Part shown: positions 7,743 to 16,130 of the stretch, one piece after another
How the letters are laid out: every line of letters starts with the position of its first letter
How positions within the stretch are numbered: position 1 is the first letter of the stretch
The notes under the pieces: generated by a model
The model's database searches: none
Seen by the model: the letters and a program-made list of their open reading frames with translations, nothing else
Told to the model about the DNA's origin: nothing
Assembly: GCA_903822175.1 (NCBI GenBank)
Contig: CAIJOB010000015.1
Location: forward strand, 124,001-188,000
DNA length: 64,000 nucleotides
DNA from: an uncultured Alphaproteobacteria bacterium
GTDB lineage: Bacteria; Pseudomonadota; Alphaproteobacteria; Caulobacterales; Caulobacteraceae
Reading direction: 5' to 3'
Program-made: the position numbers and the translations under genes

Positions 7743-8675
7743 CCTATTCTGCCGCGTACATCACCGGGTGCGCGTGGGCCCACAGGTGCGCCCGATAGGT
7801 CTCGAAACACTGCTCGCCGCAGATGAGGCGCATGACCGCGCCCTCGGCGATGAACCGCGCGCAGGCGGGATCGTCCTCGACGAGCGGCGTCAGGGCCTCG
7901 GCGTTCCAGGCCCTGGAGTGTTCGACGTCCAGATTGGCGTGCGCACGAAGTATTTGCGCTGTTCAGGCGGGCATCCCAGCCGTTTCAGGCCATCGGCGAC
8001 GGACGCCACGCGGGTCGGCGCGGTGAGTTCGACCACGCCCAGCGCCCCGATCGACTGATAGGCATAGCGCCGCGTGGTGGCAAAGGCGGTCATGGTGTTG
8101 GCCAGGCAAAGGCTCTGCCAGAGCGTGCCGTCGATGGTCGGGTGAAGGCCAAGACCCTCCACCGTGCGGTCGAGCATCGGTCCGTGCATGCCGCCCGCCG
8201 AGCCCCGGCCCATCTCGTCCCAGTATTTGCGGGCCAGTTCCAGCTTGGGACGCGGGGGCAGCTTCACCTGGGTCATGGCGACCAGGTCGTCGAAGCCGGC
8301 CTCGCCCGCCGCCTCCTGTGTCAGGAACCACTTCATCTGCTCGAGGTCGGCGGTCGTGGCGAGCCAGTCGAACAACGGGTCCCACTGGCCGGCGCCGGCG
8401 TCCTTCAGGCTCTCGAACCAGGCGATGAAGCCCTTGGCGCTGCTGGGGACGCCCGCGACCATCTCGGCCACGTGGGCGCGGAAGGCCTCGATGAAGGCGC
8501 CCTCGAGCCGCAGCATCCGCTGGTTTTCGGAGAGTTCAGCCTGCCAGTCGGCCCCGGGTGTCTGGACCGCGAGCCGTCGTCGGTTCCAGTGCGCGAGCCC
8601 CAGATGCAGCGCCTCGGCGTCGGGGAACTCCGGGGTGAAGAGGCCCAGCCTGGATAGTCTCAAACCTGCAAACAT
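7743..8675 (-). pseudogene. Iron-containing redox enzyme (heme-oxygenase-like diiron fold), frameshifted
   Basis: The first about 240 codons read in one frame from the ATG at 8675 (GAGGGAG upstream). The frame then ends in unrelated sequence at 7890. A second frame from about 7945 down to the stop at 7743 continues the family sequence with HANLDVEHSRAWNAEAL and a C-terminal tail ending HPVMYAAE. The H-x3-D-x2-H cluster in that second part supplies metal ligands of this diiron/heme-oxygenase-like family, so the truncated product would lack them. One base appears to be missing at about 7940-7950. With the frame restored the protein is about 310 residues, a normal length. Substrate is unknown. 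It may be a genuine recent pseudogene or a sequencing error. Confidence 0.75.
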
Positions 8676-8756
8676 CGGCGCACTCCCTCAAGGCCGAGGA
8701 GAGCGTTCGAACGCGCGACGGGTTCCTATGTCGGACAGCCGCCGCTGCCGTGGCTT

Positions 8757-9776
8757 CTAGGCCGTCCGCGCCACCGCGAAATCGGCGAGGTCTTCCAGGG
8801 CCGGGCGCCAGGGGTTGGCCCCGAAGTCGGCCAGCGCGGCCTTGGCGCTCGTCGCGTAGTCGGCGGCGAGGTCGAGGGTCGACTGCAAGGCGCCGGTGGC
8901 GCGCATCAGTTCGCAGGTGCGGGCGAAGTCGGCGGCGGTCTGTTCTCTGCGGTCGACCGTGCGGATCCAGAACTCGCGCTCGGCGGGGCCGGACCGCGCC
9001 ATGACCAGCAAAAGCGGCAGCGTCGCCTTGCCTTCGCGGAAGTCGTCGCCGGGATTCTTGCCGAGGTCGGCGCTGTCGCCGGAATAGTCGAGCGCGTCGT
9101 CGACCAACTGGAAGGCGATACCGAGGTCCTGGCCGTACTTGCGCAGCGCCCGGCAGCGGTCGGGCGAGGCGCCGGCGCTGACCGCGCCGGATTCAGCGGC
9201 GGCGGCGAACAGTTCGGCGGTCTTGGCCTTGATGATGTCGAGATAGACCTCCTGGGAGAGGTCCAGGTCGTGGGCGCGGGTGAGTTGCAGCACCTCGCCC
9301 TCGGCGATCACCCGGCTGGCGCGCGCCAGGATCTCCAGGGCCGGCATGGAGCCGGCGCCGACCATCAGCTCGAAGGCGCGGGCGAACAGGAAGTCGCCAA
9401 CCAGCACGCTCGACGGTGCGCCCCAGATCAGGTGGGCGGCGACGCGGCCGCGGCGGAGCTGCGAGGAATCCACCACGTCGTCGTGCAGCAGGGTGGCGGT
9501 GTGGATGAACTCGACGGCGGCGGCGAGCTTCAGGCACGCCTCGTCGCGGGCGCCGGCCAGGCGCGCGGCGGCGACGGTCAGCAGGGGCCGCAGCCGCTTG
9601 GCCGAACCAGCGATCAGGTGGTCGGCCAGCGCCGGGATCACCGGCACAGGACTATCCATATGCCGCTTGATGAGCGCGTCGACGGCGGCCATGTCCGGGC
9701 GCGCGAGCGTCAGCAGCGCGTCCAGTGACGGCGGCTTTTCGGCGACGGCGGGATGGGTGGCGACGGCCAAACTCAC
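8757..9776 (-). CDS. ispB: Polyprenyl (octaprenyl-type) diphosphate synthase
   Basis: This enzyme extends farnesyl diphosphate with isopentenyl units to make the ubiquinone side chain. Both aspartate-rich motifs are present: LLHDDVVDSSQLRRG at about residues 97-111 and FQLVDDALDYSGD at about 220-232, with the GSAKRLRPLL substrate-binding Lys-Arg region near 60. I placed the start at the GTG at 9776 (339 residues, typical); the frame stays open to an ATG at 9863, but the extra 29 residues look non-homologous. It is divergent from the methyltransferase at 9908. The exact chain length of the product cannot be told from motifs. Confidence 0.88.
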   Translation of the reverse strand: MSLAVATHPAVAEKPPSLDALLTLARPDMAAVDALIKRHMDSPVPVIPALADHLIAGSAKRLRPLLTVAAARLAGARDEACLKLAAAVEFIHTATLLHDDVVDSSQLRRGRVAAHLIWGAPSSVLVGDFLFARAFELMVGAGSMPALEILARASRVIAEGEVLQLTRAHDLDLSQEVYLDIIKAKTAELFAAAAESGAVSAGASPDRCRALRKYGQDLGIAFQLVDDALDYSGDSADLGKNPGDDFREGKATLPLLLVMARSGPAEREFWIRTVDRREQTAADFARTCELMRATGALQSTLDLAADYATSAKAALADFGANPWRPALEDLADFAVARTA

Positions 9777-9907
9777 CTCAACTTGCGGCGTTGAAACGAC
9801 GAAAAGGGGGAGGCTCCGCCGTTGCGAGGGACAATGGTGACGCGATAGGGCACGGTCAAGCACACCCGCCGCTATACGTTGTCAGAACAGGTTATCGCAG
9901 TTCACGG

Positions 9908-10651
9908 ATGATGGATGAAACCACCGAAGACGGCGTCCTGGACGGCAAGGTTCGCCTGCGCCAGCCGGCCCGCGGCTATCGCGCCGGCCTGGACGCGGCC
10001 CTGCTGGCGGCGGCCTGCGATGCGGGACCCGGCCAGCGGGTGATCGAGGCCGGCTGTGGGGCCGGCGGCGCGCTACTGGCGGCGGCGGCCAGGCGGCCGG
10101 ACGCGCGGTTCACGGGTGTCGAACGCGATCCCAAGGCGCTGGCGCTGGCGCTGGAGAACATCGCCCTGAACGGCATGGCGGATCGGGTTGAAGCGGTGGC
10201 CGGCGATGTCGCCCTGCGTTTCTCAGGCCTGGGTCTGCCGGTCTTCGACGCAGCCATGGCCAATCCGCCGTTCTTCGACGATCCGGACGCCTTGCGGGGT
10301 CCCGCCGCCGAGCGGCGCGGCGCCTGGATGGCCGATGACGGGCTGGAGGCCTGGATCGGCTTCCTGTCCAAGGCGGTGCGGGAGGGCGGGACCATCACCC
10401 TGATCCACCGCGCCGACCGCCTGGCCGACATTCTCGCCTTGCTGGCGCCCAAGGCGGGGTCTGCCCAGGTGCGCCCGATCCTGCCCTTCGCCGATCAGCC
10501 GGCCAAGCGCGTGCTGGTGCGCGCCATCAAGACCGGCAAGGCTCCGCTGCGGCTGCTACCGCCCTTGGTGCTGCACGACAGAGACGGCGGCAAGCACACG
10601 GCGCAGACCGAGGCGATCCTGCGGGGTGAAGCGGCCCTGGACTGGAGTTAG
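9908..10651 (+). CDS. TrmN6-type adenine-N6 methyltransferase
   Basis: A 247-residue SAM-dependent methyltransferase of the family that includes tRNA1(Val) adenine-37 N6-methyltransferase. Motif I is VIEAGCGAGGALLAAAAR at about residues 46-63, the acidic loop FTGVERDP is at about 70-77, and the N6-adenine signature NPPFFDD is at about 119-125. The N-terminal DGKVRLRQPARGYRAGLDA segment is also typical of TrmN6 proteins. Two adjacent ATG codons (9908 and 9911) could start it. It shares a short divergent promoter region with ispB. The RNA target is inferred from the family. Confidence 0.82.
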   Translation: MMDETTEDGVLDGKVRLRQPARGYRAGLDAALLAAACDAGPGQRVIEAGCGAGGALLAAAARRPDARFTGVERDPKALALALENIALNGMADRVEAVAGDVALRFSGLGLPVFDAAMANPPFFDDPDALRGPAAERRGAWMADDGLEAWIGFLSKAVREGGTITLIHRADRLADILALLAPKAGSAQVRPILPFADQPAKRVLVRAIKTGKAPLRLLPPLVLHDRDGGKHTAQTEAILRGEAALDWS

Positions 10652-10677
10652 GCGGGCTGTAGTTGGGCGGGCTGGAG

Positions 10678-11772
10678 TTAGCCGGCCCCTGGCGCCGCCG
10701 TCACGCCACTGAGCAGCGCCACCACTTCGGCCTGCCGGTGGCAGCCGGTCTTTTCCAGGATGCTACGCATTTGGGTCCGCACGGTGCCGTGGGACACCTT
10801 CCGGGTCACCGCGATGTCCTGCAGGGAGTCGCCCGCGGCCAGGCTCCTCGCGACGCCGGCTTCAGCCGCCGTCAAGTCGAACAGCGACTGCACCAGCTCC
10901 ACCGGCGGGGCGTGCGGCAGGGTCACCGGCGTCAGCATCAGGATGGCGGCGGAGCGGGCGAAGATGTCGTTGGCCGAGCCGCGCACCGGGACGAGGTGGG
11001 CGACCATCGAGACCTCCTCCTCCGCGCCGCGCACGGCGAAGGACTGCGCCGCGCGGTTGTCGTCCGCCGCGGTGCGGGCGAGCGCGGTCTGTAGCAGGCG
11101 CTCGGCGGCCGGGTCCTTCAGCGCCATCTGGTCCTTGGCCCGCCAGCGGACGTGGCTTTGCAGGTCCTCGATCTGGCGGTTGGCCGCCAGCGCCCGCCCG
11201 CGGCTGTCGAGCACCACCGCCGGCAGGCCCAGCAGGCCAAGGGTGTTCGCGGCCGTCTGAGCGCGCTCCATCTGCAGCCGCGCGGCCATCAGCGCGCTGC
11301 GTCCCAGGTGCGGGCGCAGGCCGTCCAGCATCTGCACCGCCTCAGCCTCCACCGGCCCATCGGCTAGGCGCCGCTCGATGGTCATGATCAGCACGTCGTT
11401 GGTCGGCAGCATGACCGCGGTCCCAGCGCACCAGCCCCAGCCCTTCGGCCGCAGGAAATCACGATAGAGCGGGTCTTCCGCCAGCTCGTCGTCCGTGAAG
11501 ATGTCGAGTTCGGTGAGGAAACCCGCGTGCTGCGCGGCGAGCGTGCGCCCAAGCCGCCCGCCCTTCATCAGCCAGCCGTCGGCCACATAGTCGGTCATCT
11601 CCGGCCGCACCGTCTCCGACGAGGTCCAGCGCAGGATGTCGGCGGAGGGATTGGCCGCGAACAGCACCCCGCCCGACGCCCGGCCCATCTGCGCGATCTC
11701 GGTCAGCACGCCCGGCCACAGGTCCGGGAAGAACGAGCACTCATAGATGCGATCGATGAGGCTGAGGCTCAT
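10678..11772 (-). CDS. LuxR-type helix-turn-helix regulator
   Basis: A 364-residue transcription factor. The C-terminal LuxR/GerE helix-turn-helix spans about residues 300-357: LTAAEAGVARSLAAGDSL, then IAVTRKVSHGTVRTQMRSIL and CHRQAEVVALL. The N-terminal about 280 residues do not show the canonical acyl-homoserine-lactone pocket and look like a PAS/GAF-type sensor (LPAVVLDSRGRALAANRQIE at about 186-205 is PAS-like). Its ATG overlaps the stop of the C45 hydrolase gene by four bases (ATGA), so it is the last gene of a translationally coupled three-gene run. The ligand is unknown. Confidence 0.85.
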   Translation of the reverse strand: MSLSLIDRIYECSFFPDLWPGVLTEIAQMGRASGGVLFAANPSADILRWTSSETVRPEMTDYVADGWLMKGGRLGRTLAAQHAGFLTELDIFTDDELAEDPLYRDFLRPKGWGWCAGTAVMLPTNDVLIMTIERRLADGPVEAEAVQMLDGLRPHLGRSALMAARLQMERAQTAANTLGLLGLPAVVLDSRGRALAANRQIEDLQSHVRWRAKDQMALKDPAAERLLQTALARTAADDNRAAQSFAVRGAEEEVSMVAHLVPVRGSANDIFARSAAILMLTPVTLPHAPPVELVQSLFDLTAAEAGVARSLAAGDSLQDIAVTRKVSHGTVRTQMRSILEKTGCHRQAEVVALLSGVTAAPGAG

Positions 11773-12851
11773 GGCCTGACCTCGCAGCCTAGGTCAAACC
11801 GCGCATAGCCCGCGCGGCTGGGCGGGCCGGGGCTGACCCAGGCCTCGATCCGCGAGGGCGCCAGGGCCGAGATCATCGAGCCGGTGGTGAAGGCGAAGAG
11901 GCCGCCGGGCTCGCCGCGGATCCGGCACACCGGGTTCTCCGGATCGTCGCAGGATGAGAGCGCGGCCCGAATCTCCGCCAGTCCCGGCGCGCCGACGCAC
12001 AGGCGCGCCTCGAGCGCACGCAATCGAGCCACGGAGTTGGCCCGCGCCGCCTCGGTCTCGGGCGCGCCCTCGGCGGCCAGCGGATGGTTGGTGTGAAAGA
12101 CGCGGTCCGGCTGCGGGCCGTGGTATTCGGTGACGCCCTCAGCGGACGCCTCGAACGAGCGCGCCGCACCGGGCTCGGCGATCAGGTAATGCTGGTTCGT
12201 GGCGTGCGGCAGGGTGAGCACAAGGTCGGACGCCTCAGCCAGCGTGTTCGCCTGCAGCAGCTTACGCAGGACGAAAGCCACCGGCAGCCCCTCAGGCGCT
12301 GAGCGAAGTTGCGGCAGGGAATTGACGCAGACGCCGACGCCGGCGGCGTTGACCCCCATCAGGCCGATCATGCCGGCGACGGAGAAGATCAGGGCAGTGG
12401 GCTTGCCGCCATCGGGGCCCGGCGCGAGCAAGGCCTGATGGCCGTCCGTATAGCCGCCGAGGTCCATGTTCTGGGCGATCCAGGTGGGTCCGTCGGCCGA
12501 GACGATGCCCAGGCTGCTGCACTTCGACAGCGCCCCGCCGCCGGCCGTGCGGACGCGGTAGGCCCATTCCTCGTCCAGCAGCTGCAGGCCGAGGATCAGG
12601 TCGGGCGGAAGACCGGAGCCCGCCGCGACGCCTTGAACCTCCTGCCAGAGGTCCGGCGTGTGGCGCTCGATCGCCGGGCGGAAGTCCGTGGCCGCCAGCA
12701 GGCCGGCGACATAGGCCCGGGGCTCTCCAAGGCCCGCATCGGCCAGCGAGCCAAGCCAGGCGTCCACATGAGTCCGAATCTGGCCCTGCAACGCCGCGCC
12801 GTGCCCGTAGCCACGTTCGAACGGGCTTCCGGTCAGGACGACGGGCGTCAC
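11769..12851 (-). CDS. C45-family (acyl-CoA:6-APA acyltransferase-like) Ntn-hydrolase
   Basis: A 360-residue relative of isopenicillin-N acyltransferase (MEROPS C45), enzymes that self-cleave to expose an N-terminal Cys and then hydrolyse or transfer acyl groups on amides. The probable cleavage and nucleophile site is ALSKCSSLGI, followed by the family stretch TWIAQNMDLGGY. The MIGLMGVNAAGVGVCVNSL block and the TNQHYLIAE and HTNHPLA elements are also family landmarks. I chose the GTG at 12851 because it overlaps the upstream stop as GTGA and is followed by the family-like TPVVLTGSPFERGYGHG. No signal peptide is visible. The acyl substrate is unknown. Confidence 0.82.
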   Translation of the reverse strand: MTPVVLTGSPFERGYGHGAALQGQIRTHVDAWLGSLADAGLGEPRAYVAGLLAATDFRPAIERHTPDLWQEVQGVAAGSGLPPDLILGLQLLDEEWAYRVRTAGGGALSKCSSLGIVSADGPTWIAQNMDLGGYTDGHQALLAPGPDGGKPTALIFSVAGMIGLMGVNAAGVGVCVNSLPQLRSAPEGLPVAFVLRKLLQANTLAEASDLVLTLPHATNQHYLIAEPGAARSFEASAEGVTEYHGPQPDRVFHTNHPLAAEGAPETEAARANSVARLRALEARLCVGAPGLAEIRAALSSCDDPENPVCRIRGEPGGLFAFTTGSMISALAPSRIEAWVSPGPPSRAGYARFDLGCEVRP

Positions 12852-14008
12852 GGCGCGGCCTTCGCCGCCAGCCGCACCGCCTTCTGGAAGGCCTGCATCG
12901 CCCCCCAATCGGCGTCATCGTCCGCCCGCTTCCAGGCCGAGTTGATCACCACCACCAGCCGATCCTTCGGATAGACCCGGATCGACTGACCGTAGATGCC
13001 CTCAGCCTCGAACGCCTCCGGTCCGATCCACCAGAAATACCCGTAGCCGGTGAGCCCGTTGGCGATCTGCACCTTCGTCGCCTCGCCGACCCAGCCGTCC
13101 GGCAGCACCGGCTTGCCGCCCGCCATCCCGCCGTCGAGCATGAACTGTCCCACCCGGCCGTAGTCGCGCAGCGTCATGGAGATGCAGCAGCCGCCCAGCT
13201 CCAGCCCGCCGCGATCGACCATCCAGACCGCGTCGCGCTCCATGCCGTAGGGCTTCCAGATCTTCTCCGAGAGGTAGGCGGCCAGCGGCTTGCCCGCCGC
13301 GCGCGCCACCACGATGCCCATCAGGTTGGTCTCGGAGGTGTTGTAGTGCCAGGTGGTTCCCGCCGGGTGGGCGCGGCCCAGCCGCTTCACGTAGCTGACG
13401 TAGGGATCGACGCCCGGCTCCAGCATCACGCCCGCCTGAGCGATGTCGGACTTCGGATCGTTGTAGTCCTCGTTCCAGGCGACACCGGAGCTCATGGTCA
13501 TCAGGTCGCGCACGCTGACGCCCTCGTAGGCGCTGCCCTTCAGCTCCGGCAGGTAGGTTGTGACGGGGTCTGTGAGCTTCAGCTTCCCGTCGCGGATGGC
13601 GGCGCCGGCCAGGGTCGAGGTGATCGACTTGGCGACCGAGAACGAGGTCCAGCGGTCCTGCGGCGTGCGGCCCAGGCCGTAGCGTTCGAGCAGCACCTTG
13701 CCGTCCTTCAGCACCAGCACGCCGGACACCGAGTTGGCGGCCATGTAGCCGTCGACCGTCCAGGACTTGCCCTTGAATTCGTAGGTCGGCGCGATCGCTT
13801 TCGTCGCCTTGGGCAACGGATGGACAACGCCACCGGCCGCGACCGTGCGCGTCTCGAACACCGTCTCCATGGCTGGATACCACTGCCGCTGCTGCGCCTG
13901 CGTCCAGGTCAGCATCATCGGCGTCGAGCGCTTCAGCGGCGCCTGAGCGTGGGCCGCGGCGGCCAGGAGGGCCGTCACGAAGACCAGTAAAGGGGCCAGA
14001 GCTCGCAT
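12848..14008 (-). CDS. Exported beta-lactamase-family serine hydrolase
   Basis: A 386-residue class C beta-lactamase/6-aminohexanoate-dimer-hydrolase-like protein with an N-terminal signal peptide (about residues 1-22, ending AHAQA). The catalytic SxxK is in WTSFSVAKSITSTLAGA at about residue 127 and the tyrosine motif is YNTSETNLMG at about 222. The CCISMTLRDYGRVGQFML segment is typical of the periplasmic amidase/esterase branch. It starts the coupled run serine hydrolase, C45 hydrolase, LuxR regulator, with its stop codon overlapping the next GTG. It lies three bases downstream of the GNAT gene stop. The substrate could be an amide, ester or peptide. Confidence 0.88.
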   Translation of the reverse strand: MRALAPLLVFVTALLAAAAHAQAPLKRSTPMMLTWTQAQQRQWYPAMETVFETRTVAAGGVVHPLPKATKAIAPTYEFKGKSWTVDGYMAANSVSGVLVLKDGKVLLERYGLGRTPQDRWTSFSVAKSITSTLAGAAIRDGKLKLTDPVTTYLPELKGSAYEGVSVRDLMTMSSGVAWNEDYNDPKSDIAQAGVMLEPGVDPYVSYVKRLGRAHPAGTTWHYNTSETNLMGIVVARAAGKPLAAYLSEKIWKPYGMERDAVWMVDRGGLELGGCCISMTLRDYGRVGQFMLDGGMAGGKPVLPDGWVGEATKVQIANGLTGYGYFWWIGPEAFEAEGIYGQSIRVYPKDRLVVVINSAWKRADDDADWGAMQAFQKAVRLAAKAAP

Positions 14009-14011
14009 GGC

Positions 14012-14320
14012 CTAGAGCCCCAGCCGTTCGCGGTATTTCGGGTCGACGATATCGGCCCACTCCGGGTGCTTCTGGATGTAGCCGGCGATGAACGGGCATT
14101 TCGGCTTCACCGCCAGGCCGTGCTCGCGGGCGTAGCCCAGGGCTGTTTTGGCGAGCGCCGAGCCGACGCCGCGCCCTTCGAAGGCCGGCGGCACCACGGT
14201 GTGCGGCAGGACGATCGCGCCGTCGTGCAGCACATATTCGGCAAACGCCGTCTCACCATCCAGATAGGCCTCGAAGCGGCTGGTCGCCTCGTTCATGACG
14301 ACGGCGGGCGTCTCGGCCAT
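14012..14320 (-). CDS. YjdJ-type GNAT acetyltransferase
   Basis: A 102-residue short GNAT protein of the YjdJ/GtlC type. The acetyl-CoA-binding segment is VVPPAFEGRGVGSALAKTAL at about residues 42-61, and the C-terminal KPKCPFIAGYIQKHPEW element is characteristic of this small family. It sits two bases from the preceding minus-strand gene and three bases from the serine hydrolase, so it belongs to the same transcription unit by spacing. The acetyl acceptor is unknown. Confidence 0.88.
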   Translation of the reverse strand: MAETPAVVMNEATSRFEAYLDGETAFAEYVLHDGAIVLPHTVVPPAFEGRGVGSALAKTALGYAREHGLAVKPKCPFIAGYIQKHPEWADIVDPKYRERLGL

Positions 14321-14322
14321 GG

Positions 14323-14727
14323 TCAGAGCGCCCGCATGCGGTTGTTGCGCGGCAGCTTTTCCACCTCGGCCAGGCCCAGGACCTCCAGCACCGGCGGCAC
14401 ATAGACCCCGAAGCGACCGCGCAGGCCCTTCTTCAGGCCGTACCAGCCGCCCACCGGATTGGTGGCTGAACGGCCCCAGGCCTCGACCGTGCCGTCCGCC
14501 GCCGGCTTCTGCTCGTCGGCGCCGCCGAGCGGGACCCAGTCGCCGGCGGTCTTCAGCATAACGTGCAGATCTTCGATGGCGTTGAGCGCATAGCGCAGCT
14601 GGGTCTTGCCCACCTGCACCACCAGGGCCGGCGGATCTAGGCCCTCATCGCGCCAGGCCTGGAATTCCGAGCCGCCCGACGGCGTCGTCAGGGTCCAAGG
14701 ATCGTCCTTCACGCCGCCACCCGCCAT
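14323..14727 (-). CDS. Conserved hypothetical protein
   Basis: A 134-residue cytoplasmic protein that I do not assign to a named family. It begins MAGGGVKDDPWTLTTPSGGS, has a central LVVQVGKTQLRYALNAIEDL segment (about residues 35-54) and a GRSATNPVGGWYGLKKGLRG element (about 85-104). This pattern suggests a DNA- or ligand-binding alpha/beta protein but gives no catalytic motif. It is the first gene of the minus-strand run 14727-10678 by spacing (two bases to the GNAT gene). Confidence 0.65.
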   Translation of the reverse strand: MAGGGVKDDPWTLTTPSGGSEFQAWRDEGLDPPALVVQVGKTQLRYALNAIEDLHVMLKTAGDWVPLGGADEQKPAADGTVEAWGRSATNPVGGWYGLKKGLRGRFGVYVPPVLEVLGLAEVEKLPRNNRMRAL

Positions 14728-14832
14728 CGAAAGCTCCCCACGCCTGACCCGGCGCTATCCTTGACGCGCGATGGCCTTGCCGCCAAGGTCCGCCTCGCAC
14801 CGACGCCAACCCCTCAAGGAGGAGCCTTCGTG

Positions 14833-14883
14833 ATGAAACCCATTGCCGCCGCCCTTCGACGCGTCGCCGTGCGGGTTGCCTGA
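14833..14883 (+). CDS. Possible 16-codon leader ORF upstream of rsgA
   Basis: A strong Shine-Dalgarno sequence (AAGGAGGAG at 14816-14824) precedes GTG-ATG and a 16-residue reading frame, MKPIAAALRRVAVRVA, whose stop is 57 bases before the rsgA ATG. The rsgA start itself has no strong ribosome site. The peptide is basic and alanine-rich and resembles no family I know. It could be a translated leader or the remnant of a lost gene. Confidence 0.35.
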   Translation: MKPIAAALRRVAVRVA

Positions 14884-14940
14884 GGCAGCCGATCCTCTCT
14901 GCAAGAGACGGGATTTCCGCGGTCGACGCCTGAACGGCTC

Positions 14941-16074
14941 ATGACCCACAAGGAAACCCTGGAATTGAACACTCAGAACCGGCTCACGCCCTTAGGGATC
15001 AGCCAATATGGCTGGACCGAAAAGCTTCAGCACGACTTCGAACCCTATGCGGCGCAAGGGCTCGTCCCCGCCCGCGTCATCGTCCAGCAGCGCAACCTCT
15101 ACCGCCTCGTCACCGACGCCGGCGAGACAGAGGGGCGCATCTCCGGCCTGTTCCGCCACGAGGCGGCGGAAGGCGGCTATCCGGTCACAGGCGACTGGGT
15201 GGCGGTGGAGATGAAGGGCGACACCGCGGTGATCGTCCAGGTCCTGCCGCGCGCGACGGCCTTCACGCGGATGGCGGCGGGCACGGCCAAGGACCTGCAG
15301 GTGGTGGCCGCCAACGTCGACATGGCGCTGCTCTCCGCCTCCCTCAACGCCGACCTCAACCTGCGCCGGTTGGAGCGTTACCTGGCCACCGCCTATGAGA
15401 GCGGCGCCACGCCGGTGATCCTGCTGACCAAGGCCGACGCCTGCGACGATCCCGAGCCCTTGATCGAGAGCGTGCGGGAGATCGCGTTCGGCGTGCCGGT
15501 GTTGGCGGTCTCGGTCCGCACCGGCCAGGGGCTCACCGAGCTCTCGGCCCTGCTGGCGCCGGGCAAGACGGCCGTCCTGCTGGGGTCGTCGGGCGTGGGC
15601 AAGTCGACCCTCGTCAATGCGCTGGCGGGCGTGGAAAAGATGGCCACCAAGGAGATCCGCGAGGACGACGCCCATGGCCGCCACACCACCACCCACCGCG
15701 AGCTGATCCTGCTCCCGTCCGGCGCCCTGATCCTCGATACGCCGGGGATGCGGGAGTTGGCGCTGTGGGACTCCGAAGCCGGGGTGGCGGCGGCCTTCGC
15801 CGAGACCACCGCCCAGGTGGAGGAGATCGCGCAGGGGTGCCGCTTCCGCGACTGCGCCCACGATAAGGAACCGGGCTGCGCGGTCCGCGCGGCGGTGGAA
15901 GCCGGGACCTTGGACCCGGAGCGCTGGCACAGCTTCCAGAAGCTGCAGCGGGAAGTCGCTCACACCGTGCGCAAGGAAGATCCCATCGCCGCTTCGGCCG
16001 AACGGAAACGCTGGGCGGCGATCAACAAGGCCGCTCGCATCCGGACGAGGTCCAAACGCGAGATCGACGACTAG
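14941..16074 (+). CDS. rsgA: Ribosome small-subunit-dependent GTPase A
   Basis: RsgA is a late 30S assembly GTPase. The product is 377 residues and shows the circular permutation of the family: G4 (ILLTKADAC, about residues 160-168) comes before G1 (LLGSSGVGKSTLVNAL, about 213-228) and G3 (LILDTPGMREL, about 260-270). An N-terminal OB-fold precedes the GTPase domain (GDWVAVEM near 85). The C-terminal zinc motif is CRFRDCAHDKEPGC at about residues 300-313. The ATG at 14941 is the only good start and has a weak ribosome site. It converges with the DUF2189 gene. Confidence 0.95.
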   Translation: MTHKETLELNTQNRLTPLGISQYGWTEKLQHDFEPYAAQGLVPARVIVQQRNLYRLVTDAGETEGRISGLFRHEAAEGGYPVTGDWVAVEMKGDTAVIVQVLPRATAFTRMAAGTAKDLQVVAANVDMALLSASLNADLNLRRLERYLATAYESGATPVILLTKADACDDPEPLIESVREIAFGVPVLAVSVRTGQGLTELSALLAPGKTAVLLGSSGVGKSTLVNALAGVEKMATKEIREDDAHGRHTTTHRELILLPSGALILDTPGMRELALWDSEAGVAAAFAETTAQVEEIAQGCRFRDCAHDKEPGCAVRAAVEAGTLDPERWHSFQKLQREVAHTVRKEDPIAASAERKRWAAINKAARIRTRSKREIDD

Positions 16075-16078
16075 GCTT

Positions 16079-16130
16079 CTACCCGACCGCCTTGCGGTAG
16101 AGGCGCCTAGCCAACTGCCTTGCGGTAGAG
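16079..16130. repeat. Diverged tandem copy of the DUF2189 C-terminus
   Basis: Two 24-base units, 16079-16102 and 16107-16130, each read LYRKAVG-stop on the minus strand. The inner unit is the real end of the DUF2189 gene; the outer one lies after its stop codon and is in another frame because the units are 28 bases apart. All three differences between the units (GCA/GCG, GTT/GTC, GGC/GGG) are at third codon positions. This looks like a recombination scar between two diverged alleles. Confidence 0.6.

Noticed and set aside
14755..14949. 64-codon minus-strand frame opposite the rsgA leader
   Set aside because: No ribosome site, atypical composition, and it overlaps the rsgA start region.
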